Shown one piece after another: positions 52,154-61,907 of a stretch of DNA of 64,000 nt (position 1 is its first letter; each line of letters starts with the position of its first letter). Source of the stretch: Mycolicibacterium rhodesiae JS60 (GTDB lineage: Bacteria; Actinomycetota; Actinomycetes; Mycobacteriales; Mycobacteriaceae). The position numbers and the translations under genes were made by a program. The stretch is from NCBI GenBank assembly GCA_000230935.2, contig AGIQ01000002.1, positions 434,001 through 498,000 of the forward strand. Direction: 5' to 3'. The notes beneath the pieces were generated by a model, which was not told where the DNA came from, did not search any database, and saw only the letters and a program-made list of their open reading frames with translations.

Positions 52154-54280
52154 TCAGGCCTGGACCTTTGCCGCAGCGGCCGCCGGCATGGCTTCGTAGC
52201 GTGCGAAGGATCGGCTGAATGTCGCCGCACCGTGAGTCAGGCTGCGTAGATCGATGGAATACCGGGTGAGTTCCACCTGGGGCACTTCGGCCCGGATCAC
52301 AGTGTGGCCCCCGCCGGCCTGCTCGGTGCCCAGCACCCGGCCACGGCGTCCGGACAGGTCGCCCATCACCGCGCCGACGAGATCGTCGGGCACCTCGATC
52401 ATGACTTCGTCGATCGGCTCAAGGAGATTCATCCGGGTCTCGGCGGCCGCCTCCCGCAGCCCCAGGGCACCGGCCATCTGGAAGGCCATGTCGGAGGAGT
52501 CGACGCTGTGCGCCTTGCCGTCGACCAGGGTGACTCGGATGTCGACGACGGGATAGCCGGCGTGCACGCCTTTCTCCATCTGGGCGCGCACACCTTTCTC
52601 CACGCTGGGGATGAACTGCCGCGGGACGGCACCGCCGACGACCTTGTCGACGAATTCGAAGCCAGCGCCTTCCGGCAGCGGTTCCACCTCGATATCGCAC
52701 ACCGCGTACTGGCCGTGCCCGCCGGACTGCTTGACGTGCCGGCCGTGTCCCTTGGCCGGGCCGGCGAACGTCTCCCGCAACGGAATTCGCACCTCGACGG
52801 TGTCGACGTTGACGCCGTAGCGGTTCGCCAGCGCCTCGAGCGCCACACCGGAATGCGCCTCGCCCATGCACCACAGCACGATCTGGTGGGTCTCCGGGTT
52901 CTGTTCGATCCGCAGCGTCGGGTCCTCGGCCGCTAGCCGCTGCAAGCCGACCGACAGCTTGTCCTCGTCGGTCTTGGCCCGGGCCTGGATCGCGACCGGC
53001 AGCAGTGGCTCCGGCATCGTCCACGGCTTGAGCAGCAGCGGATCGACCTTGTCGGACAACGTATCTCCGGTCTCCGCGCGACTCAGCTTGCCGATCGCGC
53101 AGATGTCACCGGCCACCACCTGGCCGGCTGGTCGCTGCTGCTTGCCCAGCGGGAACGACAGCGTGCCGATGCGCTCGTCCTCGTCGTGATCGGCATGGGT
53201 GTTCGCCTCGAAAAAGGCCGAAAAATGGCCCGACACATGGACTGTGGTGTCGGGCCTGATGGTGCCGGAGAACACCCGGACCAGGCTGACCCTGCCGACG
53301 TAGGGGTCCGACGTCGTCTTGACCACCTCGGCGAGCAGCGGGCCGTCCGGATCGCACGACAAGCCGGGGCGAGCCACGCCGTGCGGGTTGTAGACCTCGG
53401 GCAGAACGTGTTCGGGCGGTGACGGGAAGCCGCGGGACGCAACCTCGAGCAGTTCGTAGGTGCCGACGCCGGTGGTGGCGCACACCGGGATGACGGGGAA
53501 GAAGGAGCCGCGCGCGACGGCTTTCTCCAAGTCCTCGATCAGGGCGGCCTCGTCCATCGCCTCACCCCCGAGGTAGCGCTCCATCAGGGATTCGTCCTCG
53601 GACTCCTCGATGATGCCTTCGATCAGGGTGCCGCGGTGCTCCTCGATCGCCTCGGCGTAGGTGTCGTCCGGCGGGTGCACGGTTCGGGTGCCGTCGCGGT
53701 AGTCGTACTGGCTGCCCGACAACAACCCCACCAACCCGTGCTCGGTCGGCAGGTAGAGCGGCAGCACCTTCTCCCCGAATACTTCCTGCGCGGCCGCAAG
53801 CGCGGTGCGGTAGTTGGCGCGCGGATGATCCAGTTTGGTGATCGCCACCGCCCGCGGCATTGCCACGTCGTCGCACTCATGCCACAGCGCGCGGGTCGCC
53901 TCGTCGATGCCTTCGTTGGCGGCGATCACGAACAATGCGCACTCGGCGGCCCGCAACCCGGCCCGCAATTCGCCGACGAAGTCGGCGTAGCCGGGGGTGT
54001 CGATCAAGTTGACCTTGATGCCGTCGTGCGGGATGGGCGCCAGTGCGAGACCGACCGACCGTTGCTGCCGGATGGCCGCGTCGTCGAAGTCGCACACCGT
54101 GGTGCCGTCGACCACCGAACCCGGTCGCGACAGCACTCCGGCGGTGACCAGTAGCCCCTCGACGAGCGTGGTCTTGCCTGCGCCGGACGGGCCGACGAGT
54201 ACGACGTTGCGGATCGCGGCCGGACTGTCCGCGACGGGAGCCGAGCGGGCGGCCGCTGAAGAGTTTGTCTTGTCAGCCAT
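52154..54280 (-). CDS. fusA2: EF-G2-like translation GTPase
   Basis: 708 aa, close to the ~714 aa I recall for M. tuberculosis Rv0120c. GTPase motifs: P-loop VGPSGAGKTTL (29-39), DTPG (94-97) and G4 as TKLD (148-151) in place of NKxD. The switch I/G2 region reads RQQRSVGLAL instead of the usual RGITI-type sequence. Domains II to V follow. EF-G2 paralogues do not replace EF-G in bulk translation; role uncertain. ATG 54280 with an AGGAGGT-type site just upstream. Confidence 0.9.
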   Translation of the reverse strand: MADKTNSSAAARSAPVADSPAAIRNVVLVGPSGAGKTTLVEGLLVTAGVLSRPGSVVDGTTVCDFDDAAIRQQRSVGLALAPIPHDGIKVNLIDTPGYADFVGELRAGLRAAECALFVIAANEGIDEATRALWHECDDVAMPRAVAITKLDHPRANYRTALAAAQEVFGEKVLPLYLPTEHGLVGLLSGSQYDYRDGTRTVHPPDDTYAEAIEEHRGTLIEGIIEESEDESLMERYLGGEAMDEAALIEDLEKAVARGSFFPVIPVCATTGVGTYELLEVASRGFPSPPEHVLPEVYNPHGVARPGLSCDPDGPLLAEVVKTTSDPYVGRVSLVRVFSGTIRPDTTVHVSGHFSAFFEANTHADHDEDERIGTLSFPLGKQQRPAGQVVAGDICAIGKLSRAETGDTLSDKVDPLLLKPWTMPEPLLPVAIQARAKTDEDKLSVGLQRLAAEDPTLRIEQNPETHQIVLWCMGEAHSGVALEALANRYGVNVDTVEVRIPLRETFAGPAKGHGRHVKQSGGHGQYAVCDIEVEPLPEGAGFEFVDKVVGGAVPRQFIPSVEKGVRAQMEKGVHAGYPVVDIRVTLVDGKAHSVDSSDMAFQMAGALGLREAAAETRMNLLEPIDEVMIEVPDDLVGAVMGDLSGRRGRVLGTEQAGGGHTVIRAEVPQVELTRYSIDLRSLTHGAATFSRSFARYEAMPAAAAAKVQA

Positions 54281-54344
54281 GACAGACCTCCTGCCTGACA
54301 ACAATTCACCCAATCGCGGCAGGCGCACAAGGGGTCGGTGGAAT

Positions 54345-55823
54345 TCAGATGGTGGGCACCGACATCCGGGTGGGCTCGAGCCGGCCGCGCAGCACCTCCG
54401 AGGCGCACTCGGTCCAGTGCGCCCGTTCGCCCGCATCAGCTTTGCGCAGGGCCACCTCCGAGCAGAGCGCACGCGTGTCGAAGTCCTTGGCGCGATCCGC
54501 CAGTCGCGCAGCCTCGTTGACCGCGTCGCCGATGACGGTGTACTCGTAGCGATGCTCGGCGCCGATGTTCCCGGCGAACACCGGGCCGGCGGACACTCCG
54601 ATCCCGAAGTCCACCACGGGCAGCCGGCGCAACGCGACCGTCAGCGCGCGGGCAGTCGCCAGTGCGTCGGCTGCGGCGTGTGCACTGGGCAGCGGTGCAC
54701 CGAAGACCGCCAGCACCGCGTCGCCCTGGAACTTGTTGATCAGTCCGTGGCGTTCGTCCACCGCGGCCACCACGATCTGGAAGAAGTGGTTGAGCACCTC
54801 GGCCACCTCAGCCGGGGAACGACTTTGGGCCAACTGGGTCGAGCCGACGAGATCGACGAACAGGACGGCGGCCTCGCGCACCTCGCCGGTGAGCGCGTCG
54901 GCGTCGCTGACCGCGCGGATGGCCACGTCCGTCCCGACGTGGCGGCCGAAGAGATCGCGTAGCCGGTCGCGTTCGGCAAGCCCGGCGACCATCCGATTGA
55001 AACCGCTTTGCAGACGACCGATTTCGGAGCGTTCGTATACGTCGACCCGGGTGGCCATGTCGCCGCGCTCGACTCCGGCCATGGCGGCGACGAGATCATG
55101 CACCGGATCGGAGATGGACACCGCGACGATCGCCATCCCGCGCAGCCCGACGAAAGTCGAGACCACCGCGAGCGCGATCACCGGGATCTCGAGCGATGCG
55201 GTCTTCTGGATGATCCAGCCGTTGGATCGCATGACGACCACGACGGCGATGCCGATGGTCGGCAGCGCGCTGCTCATCAGCCACATCAGCAGCAGCCGCG
55301 ACAGCACCCCCGGTGCGGTGTCGCGGCCGGTGAGGTTGACGGTTGCGGCGGCGGTGATCGGGCGCATGGGCCGCTGGATGAACAGCAGCGCCGCGCCGGT
55401 CGACGTGGTGACACCCAACAGCACCGACATCCCGATCACCCAGGCGGCCACCGCTCCGCCATCGCGGTTGATGACGAACAGTGCCGCGCCGCTGACCGCC
55501 CAGATGGTCGCCAGAAACGCGGACTGGTTGCGCAGGAATCGGCGGACGAACAGGAGGTCGACGGCGTCGGGCTGCTCGCCGGCGATGAACCAGCGCAGCT
55601 TGCGGTCGACGACCACGACGGCATAGACGATGGTGCTGGCGAAACCGAGGACCGACAGGATGAGGGCGGCGACCAGGGTGTCGGTCCCGAACACGGTCTT
55701 GGCGGCGTCGACCAGATCGTGGCGCAGCGGCAACACCAGCGCGGTCAACTCGACGGCCGCCAGGATCTGGGCCAAGACGAGCGCGGAGGCGTAGCGGATC
55801 TTCCACCTGCTCGCCGTCGTCAT
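54345..55823 (-). CDS. Membrane class III adenylate cyclase (Rv1318c-like)
   Basis: 492 aa from ATG 55823. About six spans (residues ~15-240), a HAMP-like linker (~230-285), and a cyclase domain (~310-480). Catalytic residues are present: metal Asp324 (LFVDLVGST) and Asp368 (KFQGDAVLAVFG), substrate-recognising Lys364 and Asp433, and transition-state Asn436 and Arg440 (IGDAVNEAAR). It should therefore make cAMP. This layout matches the Rv1318c-Rv1320c family. No obvious operon partner. Confidence 0.92.
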   Translation of the reverse strand: MTTASRWKIRYASALVLAQILAAVELTALVLPLRHDLVDAAKTVFGTDTLVAALILSVLGFASTIVYAVVVVDRKLRWFIAGEQPDAVDLLFVRRFLRNQSAFLATIWAVSGAALFVINRDGGAVAAWVIGMSVLLGVTTSTGAALLFIQRPMRPITAAATVNLTGRDTAPGVLSRLLLMWLMSSALPTIGIAVVVVMRSNGWIIQKTASLEIPVIALAVVSTFVGLRGMAIVAVSISDPVHDLVAAMAGVERGDMATRVDVYERSEIGRLQSGFNRMVAGLAERDRLRDLFGRHVGTDVAIRAVSDADALTGEVREAAVLFVDLVGSTQLAQSRSPAEVAEVLNHFFQIVVAAVDERHGLINKFQGDAVLAVFGAPLPSAHAAADALATARALTVALRRLPVVDFGIGVSAGPVFAGNIGAEHRYEYTVIGDAVNEAARLADRAKDFDTRALCSEVALRKADAGERAHWTECASEVLRGRLEPTRMSVPTI

Positions 55824-55861
55824 AGGCCCAAACGCTACTGGGACCACGTCGCAGAATCACG

Positions 55862-55878
55862 CTCTCCGAAATCGAGAG
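55862..55878. promoter_or_regulatory. Short inverted repeat in a divergent promoter region
   Basis: CTCTC and GAGAG, 5 bp each with a 7-bp spacer, lie in the 97-bp gap between the adenylate cyclase and F420 oxidoreductase starts. Marginal; recorded because it is the only symmetric element in that divergent promoter. Confidence 0.25.
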
Positions 55879-55920
55879 TTGCACTTTCGAAGGAGGCCCG
55901 GCCTGCGTAACATCCGCGCT

Positions 55921-56772
55921 GTGAAGTTCGGGATTCCGCTGGGTGGCGTTCACCCCGGCCTATGGCGCGAACTGACCGTCCGGGCCGAGGAACTGGGCTA
56001 CGAGTCGGTCTGGTTGCCCGAGCACCTCGTGCTGCCGGCCAACATGTCGGGCAGCCCCCATCACGGCGACAGCCATCCGCCGATCCCGTCGCACACGCCG
56101 ATGTACGACGCGATCGCCTACCTGTCGTATCTGGCCGGCCAGACCAGCACGATCCGGATGGGCACCTACGTCTACAACATCGGGCTGCGGCACCCGTTCG
56201 TCAGTGCGCGCGCCGCCACCACCCTGGACATCGTCTCGGGCGGCCGGTTCGACTTCGGTATCGGCGCAAGCTGGCTGCGTGAAGAGTGGGACGCCGCCGG
56301 GCTGGACTTCAGCACCCGCGGTGCCCGTGTCGACGAGGCACTCGAGGTGTGCCGCGCGCTGTGGACCGAGCCGACCATTTCCCACCACGGCCGCTTCTTC
56401 GACTTCGATGCCGTCGCCTTCGAGCCCAAGCCCGTTCAGCCGGGTGGCCCACCGATTCACGTCGGTGGTGACGGCCTGCCCGCGTTGCGACGGGTGGCGC
56501 GCTTCGGGTCGGGCTGGATTCCGATGAACCACACCCTCGATCAGATCCCCGGGTCGGTGCAGAAGCTCTCGGCGCTGTGGGCCGAGCATGGCCGCGACGG
56601 CAAGCCGGAGGTCACCACCTCGGCGCCCGCCGATTCGCCAGGGGACGTGCACCGCGCGGCCGACGCGGGTATCGACCGGATGATCGTCATGCCGTGGCGG
56701 CGGACCCGGGAAGCCCTCGACGGCATCGCCCGCTTCGCCGACGACGTGCTCAACCCGTCGCGGACCGGCTAG
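55921..56772 (+). CDS. LLM class F420-dependent oxidoreductase (Rv2161c type)
   Basis: 283 aa from GTG 55921. KFGIPLGGVHPGLWRELTVRAEELGYESVWLPEHLVLP and ARAATTLDIVSGGRFDFGIGASWLREEWDAAG are typical of the Rv2161c-like F420 family. The short C-terminus is normal. Followed with a 1-bp overlap (TAGTG) by an SDR gene, so the two work together. Confidence 0.88.
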   Translation: MKFGIPLGGVHPGLWRELTVRAEELGYESVWLPEHLVLPANMSGSPHHGDSHPPIPSHTPMYDAIAYLSYLAGQTSTIRMGTYVYNIGLRHPFVSARAATTLDIVSGGRFDFGIGASWLREEWDAAGLDFSTRGARVDEALEVCRALWTEPTISHHGRFFDFDAVAFEPKPVQPGGPPIHVGGDGLPALRRVARFGSGWIPMNHTLDQIPGSVQKLSALWAEHGRDGKPEVTTSAPADSPGDVHRAADAGIDRMIVMPWRRTREALDGIARFADDVLNPSRTG

Positions 56773-57572
56773 TGGCCATCGCGCCGTCGGACATCCTGCT
56801 GACCGATCGGGTGGCGGTCGTGACCGGAGGCGGAACCGGTATCGGGCGTGGAATCGCCGCCGGGCTGACGCAATTCGGGGCGAAGGTCGCGATCTGGGAG
56901 CGTGACGCGACCACCTGCGCGGCCACCGCGGCCGAGATCGGGGTGCTCGGGATCGTCGCTGACGTCCGCGACGGCGAGCAGGTCGACGCCGCGCTCGAGC
57001 GCACCCGCGAGGAACTCGGGCCGGTCGACATCCTGGTCAACAACGCCGGCGGGGTGTTCTCCTCGCCGCTCCTCGACACCACCGAAAACGGCTGGGACGC
57101 CTTGTACAAGGCCAACCTTCGCCACGTGCTGCTGTGCACCCAGCGGGTTGCCCGGCAGCTGGTCGCCGAGGGTCGCGGCGGCAGCGTCATCTCGCTGACC
57201 TCGATCGAGGGTGTGCGCGCCGCACCCGGTTACGCGGCCTACTCGGCGGCGAAGGCCGGGGTGATCAACTACACCAGGACCGCGGCCTTCGAGTTGGCGC
57301 CGCACAACATCCGGGTCAACGCCATCGCCCCCGACATCACCGTCACCGAGGGTCTGTTGGCGCTGTCACCCGACGGGATCCGCCCGGAGCTCAGCCAGGC
57401 CGTCCCGCTGGGCCGCCTAGGTGATATCGACGAAATCGCTTCGGTGGCAGTCTTTCTCGCCTCCAACATGTCGCGCTATATCACCGGCCAGACACTACAC
57501 GTCGACGGTGGAACGCAGGCCGCGTCCGGCTGGTACCACGCCGACGGCGGCGCTCGGTTCGGGCCGACCTGA
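56772..57572 (+). CDS. Short-chain dehydrogenase/reductase
   Basis: 266 aa from GTG 56772. Cofactor loop VVTGGGTGIGRG, catalytic SLTSIEGVRA Ser and YSAAK, end ITGQTLHVDGG. FabG-like member; substrate unknown. Coupled to the preceding F420 oxidoreductase. Confidence 0.9.
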   Translation: MAIAPSDILLTDRVAVVTGGGTGIGRGIAAGLTQFGAKVAIWERDATTCAATAAEIGVLGIVADVRDGEQVDAALERTREELGPVDILVNNAGGVFSSPLLDTTENGWDALYKANLRHVLLCTQRVARQLVAEGRGGSVISLTSIEGVRAAPGYAAYSAAKAGVINYTRTAAFELAPHNIRVNAIAPDITVTEGLLALSPDGIRPELSQAVPLGRLGDIDEIASVAVFLASNMSRYITGQTLHVDGGTQAASGWYHADGGARFGPT

Positions 57573-57626
57573 TCGACTTGGCGTATTCCTGACCATCCAC
57601 GAGGCGGGCGAACGTATGGTGAGCCG

Positions 57627-58451
57627 GTGACCAACGATCGCCCGCTGGAGGGCAAAGTCGCGTACGTGACAGGCGGGGCCCGGGGTCAGGGCCGTGCGCA
57701 TTGTGTTCGGCTGGCTCGGGCCGGCGCCGACATCGTGACCATCGACGCCTGCGGGCCGGTGGGCAACCACATCGGCTACGAACCGGCGACTCCCGAAGAC
57801 CTCGCCGAAACGGTCCGGCTGGTCGAGGACGAGGGCGTCAAGATCAGCGCCGAGCGGGTCGATGTGCGTGATCACGACGGGCAGAGGCGGGTAATAGCCA
57901 GTGCCGTCGAACAATTCGGCCGCCTGGACGTCGTCGTCGCCAATGCCGGGGTGATGAGCTGGGGCCGCGCCTGGGAGATCGCTCCCGAGATGTGGCAGGA
58001 GATCATTGACATCAACCTGACCGGATTCTTCAACACCGTGCAGGCATGCGTCCCGGCCATGATCGAAGCCGGCAACGGCGGGTCGATCATCGCGATCAGC
58101 TCCTCGGCCGGGATCAAAGCCGTCCCCGGCGCGGGACACTACTGCGCCAGCAAGTTCGGCGTTGTGGGACTGGCGAATTCGTTGGCGCTGGAGCTCGGGG
58201 AGTATGGGATCCGGGTCAACTCAGTGCACACCTACGGGGTCGACACCGCGCTGGGCAACGATCTGTCGATGTACTCGATGTTCGAGAAGCACCCGCACTA
58301 CGTGTACAGCTTCTCGCCGGGTGCGCTGCCCACCGAGTCGCTGATCGCGCCGAATCAGGTCAGCGAAGTCGTGCTGTTCCTGGCCAGCGACGCTTCGGCA
58401 CTGTTGACCGCCGCGCAGATCCCGGCCGACAAGGGCTACATGAAGGTCTGA
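57627..58451 (+). CDS. Mycofactocin-coupled type SDR
   Basis: 274 aa from ATG 57627. The cofactor loop VTGGARGQGRAH, the insert with PEDLAETVRLVEDEG, and the SSAGIKAVPGAGHYCASK active site match the mycofactocin-coupled SDR family (carveol dehydrogenase-like), which hold NAD(H) tightly and pass electrons to mycofactocin. Suggests an alcohol substrate oxidised in respiration. 54 bp after the previous gene, possibly one transcript. Confidence 0.88.
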   Translation: MTNDRPLEGKVAYVTGGARGQGRAHCVRLARAGADIVTIDACGPVGNHIGYEPATPEDLAETVRLVEDEGVKISAERVDVRDHDGQRRVIASAVEQFGRLDVVVANAGVMSWGRAWEIAPEMWQEIIDINLTGFFNTVQACVPAMIEAGNGGSIIAISSSAGIKAVPGAGHYCASKFGVVGLANSLALELGEYGIRVNSVHTYGVDTALGNDLSMYSMFEKHPHYVYSFSPGALPTESLIAPNQVSEVVLFLASDASALLTAAQIPADKGYMKV

Positions 58452-58473
58452 CCCGTCGGCCCCGCGCCGAGAG

Positions 58474-58517
58474 TAACGCCATGGCGGCTTTCGGGCCGAT
58501 TTTCCGCCGTGAGGTTA
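58474..58517. terminator. Imperfect inverted repeat between convergent genes
   Basis: TAACGCCATGGCGG (58474) and CCGCCGTGAGGTTA (58504-58517) pair at 11 of 14 positions and enclose a smaller TCGG-G-CCGA element. It lies between the SDR stop and the acyl-CoA synthetase stop, where a bidirectional terminator would be expected. Confidence 0.45.
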
Positions 58518-58543
58518 CGTTCGTGGAATCAGATCGCGCCGAA

Positions 58544-60211
58544 TTAGCCTTGTGGGCCAAGGCTTTCGACGGCCAGCTCCTTGGCCCAGCGGTAATCGGC
58601 CTTGCCCGCGGGTGAGCGCAGGACCTTCTCGGTCCGGATGAAGGCCTTTGGCAGCTTGTACTGCGCGATATGGGCGCGGCAGGCGGCCGTGAGTTCGTCG
58701 TCGGTGGCGCTGCGGCCCTCGGCGAACTGCACGATCGCCACCACCTCGCTGCCCCACCGTTCGGACGGGCGCCCGGCCACGACCACGTCGTAGACCGCCG
58801 GGTGGCTGGCGACCGCGCGCTCGACCTCTTCGGCGAAGATCTTCTCCCCGCCGGAGTTGATCGTCACCGAATCGCGGCCCAGCAGCTCGATCTGGCCGTC
58901 GTCCAGGAACCGGGCCCGGTCACCGGGCACCGACCAGCGGACGCCGTCGATCGTCGGGAAGGTACGCGCCGACTTCTCCGCATCGCCAAGGTAACCCAGC
59001 GGCACGTACGCGCGCCGGGCCAACCAGCCCTCGCCGTCGCCGGGTTGCAGGACCTGGCTGAAATCCGCTGAGATGATGGCGGTGTCGTGCTGAGGAGTGA
59101 AGGTCGCCGCCTTCTGCTCGACGCCCTTGGCCGCCATCGTCGTCATCTGCATTCCCGTCTCGGAGGCACCGACGGCGTCGAGCACCATCAGGTTGGGCAG
59201 CGCGGTTAACAGCCGCTCCCGCACGGTCGGCGACAGCGGTGCACCGCCGTTAGTGATCGTCACCAAGCCGGACAGGTCGTACTTGCCGGTCTCGATCTCG
59301 TCGAGCAGCGGACGGGCGATGGCATCGCCGACCACCGGAATGCTCAGTACCCGTTCACGTTCGGCGAGCTTCATCACCGCCGGGGCGTTGAGGCGGTCGA
59401 CGTCGTCGGGCAGCACCATCCAGCCGCCGGTGCTGAACATGTTGAACGCGGCCCACTGCGCAGCCCCGTGCATCAGCGGCGGGATCATCAGGATCGACCG
59501 GAAGCCGGCATTGGTGCGGGCCTGCTCGGCCAGCTCCTCGTAGGACGCCAGCGACGTGTCCGATCCGAACGGCCGGCCGCCCATCGCCGACATGAAGATG
59601 TCGTGCTGACGCCACAACACACCCTTGGGCATGCCGGTCGTACCGCCGGTGTAGAGGATATAGAGGTCGTCGCCGCTGGGGGCGGGCATCCCGCCGGCCG
59701 GGGCTCCGGTGGCGACGATCGACTCGTAGTCCACCGCACCCGGGAGCAGTTCGTTGCCGCTGGCGTCGGCGACCTGGATCAGCACCTGCAGCTCGGGTAG
59801 CCGGTCGCGGATGGCGGCGACGCACGGGGCGAACTCGGCGCCGTACACCAGAGCCTTGGCCTTGGAATCGGTCAACAGGTAGAGGAGCTCTTCCTCGACA
59901 TACCGGTAGTTGACGTTGAACGGCGCGACGCGGGCCCGGTAGCCGGCGACCATCGCCTCCAGATACGGGTTGCCGTTGCGCAGGTACAGGCCGAGGTGAT
60001 CCTGACCGGACTGGTGCGGGGCGAGCCGGTCACGCTCGGTGTGGCAGCCCAGCCCCTGCGAAACCAGGTAGTGCGCGACGCCGTCGATCCGGGCATCCAA
60101 CTGCGCATACGTCCAGCGATGGTCGCGCCAGATCAGCGCTTCGCGATCGGGCAGGGTCTGCGCGACGGTACGGAACACCGACGAAAGGTCGAAGGTGACG
60201 TCGCTGCTCAT
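58544..60211 (-). CDS. Acyl-CoA synthetase (FadD family)
   Basis: 555 aa. AMP-binding signature YILYTGGTTGMPKGVLWRQHD near residue 190, GASETG, and the hinge and C-terminal lysine region SPAGKADYRWAKE. The wording (RYVEEELLYLL, PPLMHGAAQWAAFNMF, VTINSGGEKIFAEEVE) resembles FadD19/FadD17-type enzymes, some of which activate steroid side chains; exact substrate not known. A KstR-type palindrome upstream of the start supports a steroid or lipid link. Confidence 0.85.
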   Translation of the reverse strand: MSSDVTFDLSSVFRTVAQTLPDREALIWRDHRWTYAQLDARIDGVAHYLVSQGLGCHTERDRLAPHQSGQDHLGLYLRNGNPYLEAMVAGYRARVAPFNVNYRYVEEELLYLLTDSKAKALVYGAEFAPCVAAIRDRLPELQVLIQVADASGNELLPGAVDYESIVATGAPAGGMPAPSGDDLYILYTGGTTGMPKGVLWRQHDIFMSAMGGRPFGSDTSLASYEELAEQARTNAGFRSILMIPPLMHGAAQWAAFNMFSTGGWMVLPDDVDRLNAPAVMKLAERERVLSIPVVGDAIARPLLDEIETGKYDLSGLVTITNGGAPLSPTVRERLLTALPNLMVLDAVGASETGMQMTTMAAKGVEQKAATFTPQHDTAIISADFSQVLQPGDGEGWLARRAYVPLGYLGDAEKSARTFPTIDGVRWSVPGDRARFLDDGQIELLGRDSVTINSGGEKIFAEEVERAVASHPAVYDVVVAGRPSERWGSEVVAIVQFAEGRSATDDELTAACRAHIAQYKLPKAFIRTEKVLRSPAGKADYRWAKELAVESLGPQG

Positions 60212-60234
60212 CGGCGCTCCTCTGAGTGGCCTGA

Positions 60235-60252
60235 ACTAGAACGCGTTCTAGT
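60235..60252. promoter_or_regulatory. KstR-like palindrome upstream of FadD gene
   Basis: ACTAGAACGCGTTCTAGT is a perfect 18-bp palindrome, 24 bp upstream of the FadD start. Its core TAGAACGCGTTCTA fits the KstR consensus TnnAACnnGTTnnA, the operator of the cholesterol catabolism regulon. Confidence 0.7.
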
Positions 60253-60280
60253 CTGCCACGGCGCCAGCCGCCGGCTTGGC

Positions 60281-61843
60281 TTATGTCTCGCCTCGTCGGA
60301 CGAACACCGCCAGCACCGCGCCGACGGCCGCGGCGCCGGCGCCCACCCACATCGACAGCTGCAGTCCGGTCATGAATGCCTCGTGGCTGCCGCTGGCGAT
60401 CGCAGCGGTGAGCTGCGGTGGGGCACCGGGGATCGACGGAGCCAATCCCTTCGACACCAATTCCTTTGCCGGAGTGAGTTTTTCAGCGACGGGCGTGGGA
60501 GTGCCCGCGGTAGTCAGCTTGTCGACCAGGGTCGAGCCGACCTTGCTGGACAGCACCGACCCCAGGATCGTGGTGCCCAGCACGGCACCTAGCTGAACCG
60601 ACGTGCTCTGCACACCGCCGGCCACCCCGGCGTCGTCGACCGGGGCGTTGCCGACGATGGCCTCCGAGCTCGCGGTCAGCACCAGGCCCACGCCGGCGCC
60701 CAGCAAGGCGAAGGCCGGCCACATCGCGCTGTACCCCGAATCGGCGTGCAACTGGCTCAGCAATGCCAGGCCGCCCGCGACACCGAGCAGGCCGGAGACC
60801 ATCGCCGGGCGCGGACCGAACCGCTCGGTGATGACACCCGAGAGCGGGGCCATCACCATCATCGCCGCGGACAGCGGCAGGGTGCGGACGCCGGTTTCCA
60901 CCGGACTCCAGCCCTGCAGGTTCTGCAGGTACAGCGTCATGAAGAACAGTGCGCCGAAGAGTGCGAAGAAATTGATGGTGACCACGGCGGCGCCGATCGA
61001 CAGTGACGGGTTGGCAAACAATCGCAGCGGCAGCATCGGGTCTTTTGTGTGCCGCTCGACGATCACAAAAGCACCCATCAGCACCACGCCGCCGATGAGG
61101 AAGGCGACGGTCTGCGGGTCTAGCCAGCCCCACTCGGGAGCCTTGATCAGGCCGTACACCAGAAGGAAGAGGCTGCCGGACAGGGTCAGGATGCCGCCCA
61201 CGTCCAGCCGGCCCTGCTCGTCGCTGCGGCTTTCGACGATCGCGACGGCGCCGATGACCACGGCGACCACCGCGATCGGCACGTTGATGTAGAAGACGGA
61301 TTCCCAGCTGAGGTGTTCGACGAGAACCCCGCCCAGAACAGGCCCGGCGGCCACGGACACTCCGGTCGCGGCACCCCAGATCCCGATCGCGGTGTTGAGC
61401 TTGTGCGGCGGGAAGGCGTTGCGGATGATCGCGAGCGTGCTGGGCATCAGCAGCGCGCCGAACACACCCTGCAGAGCGCGCATCGTGATCACCCCGGCGA
61501 CCGTGCCGATGACACCGATTCCCACCGAGGTCACCGCGAAGCCCACCACACCGACCAGGAAGACCAGGCGCCGGCCGAACATGTCGCCGAGTTTGCCGCC
61601 GAAAATCAGCAGCGACGCCAGGCTGAGTAAGTAGGCGTCGGTGATCCACTGCAGGTCCGACAGTGACGCGTTGAGGTCGGTGGCGATGCGGGGATTGGCG
61701 ATGGCGACGACGGATGCGTCGAGACCGACCATGATGACGCCGACCGATACCGCCGCGAGAATCCACATCGGATTCCCGCGGATGCCCTGCTTCGGCCGTG
61801 CGTGACGCGCGTGCGCGGGTCGCTGAACTGTGGTGATAGCCAC
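60281..61843 (-). CDS. MFS drug/proton antiporter, DHA2 (14-span) type
   Basis: 520 aa from GTG 61843 behind AAAGGAG. MFS motifs GLDASVVAIANPRIATDL and GGKLGDMFGRRLVFL, RALQGVFGALLMPSTLAII, and WRSVF-like WESVFYINVPI are those of EmrB/QacA efflux pumps. About 14 spans. The divergent TetR with two shared operators indicates drug- or metabolite-inducible efflux. Confidence 0.9.
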   Translation of the reverse strand: MAITTVQRPAHARHARPKQGIRGNPMWILAAVSVGVIMVGLDASVVAIANPRIATDLNASLSDLQWITDAYLLSLASLLIFGGKLGDMFGRRLVFLVGVVGFAVTSVGIGVIGTVAGVITMRALQGVFGALLMPSTLAIIRNAFPPHKLNTAIGIWGAATGVSVAAGPVLGGVLVEHLSWESVFYINVPIAVVAVVIGAVAIVESRSDEQGRLDVGGILTLSGSLFLLVYGLIKAPEWGWLDPQTVAFLIGGVVLMGAFVIVERHTKDPMLPLRLFANPSLSIGAAVVTINFFALFGALFFMTLYLQNLQGWSPVETGVRTLPLSAAMMVMAPLSGVITERFGPRPAMVSGLLGVAGGLALLSQLHADSGYSAMWPAFALLGAGVGLVLTASSEAIVGNAPVDDAGVAGGVQSTSVQLGAVLGTTILGSVLSSKVGSTLVDKLTTAGTPTPVAEKLTPAKELVSKGLAPSIPGAPPQLTAAIASGSHEAFMTGLQLSMWVGAGAAAVGAVLAVFVRRGET

Positions 61844-61861
61844 GGTTCGACTCCTTTCAGT

Positions 61862-61880
61862 AAGTGGAGGATTTCCACCA
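61862..61880. promoter_or_regulatory. TetR operator, pump side
   Basis: AAGTGGAGGATTTCCACCA, containing GTGGA/TCCAC arms. The same sequence, on the other strand and with 17 of 19 identities, recurs at 61908-61926. It lies just upstream of the pump start. Confidence 0.65.
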
Positions 61881-61907
61881 CTTCTTGCGCACAACCCTAG
61901 CCGGAAC

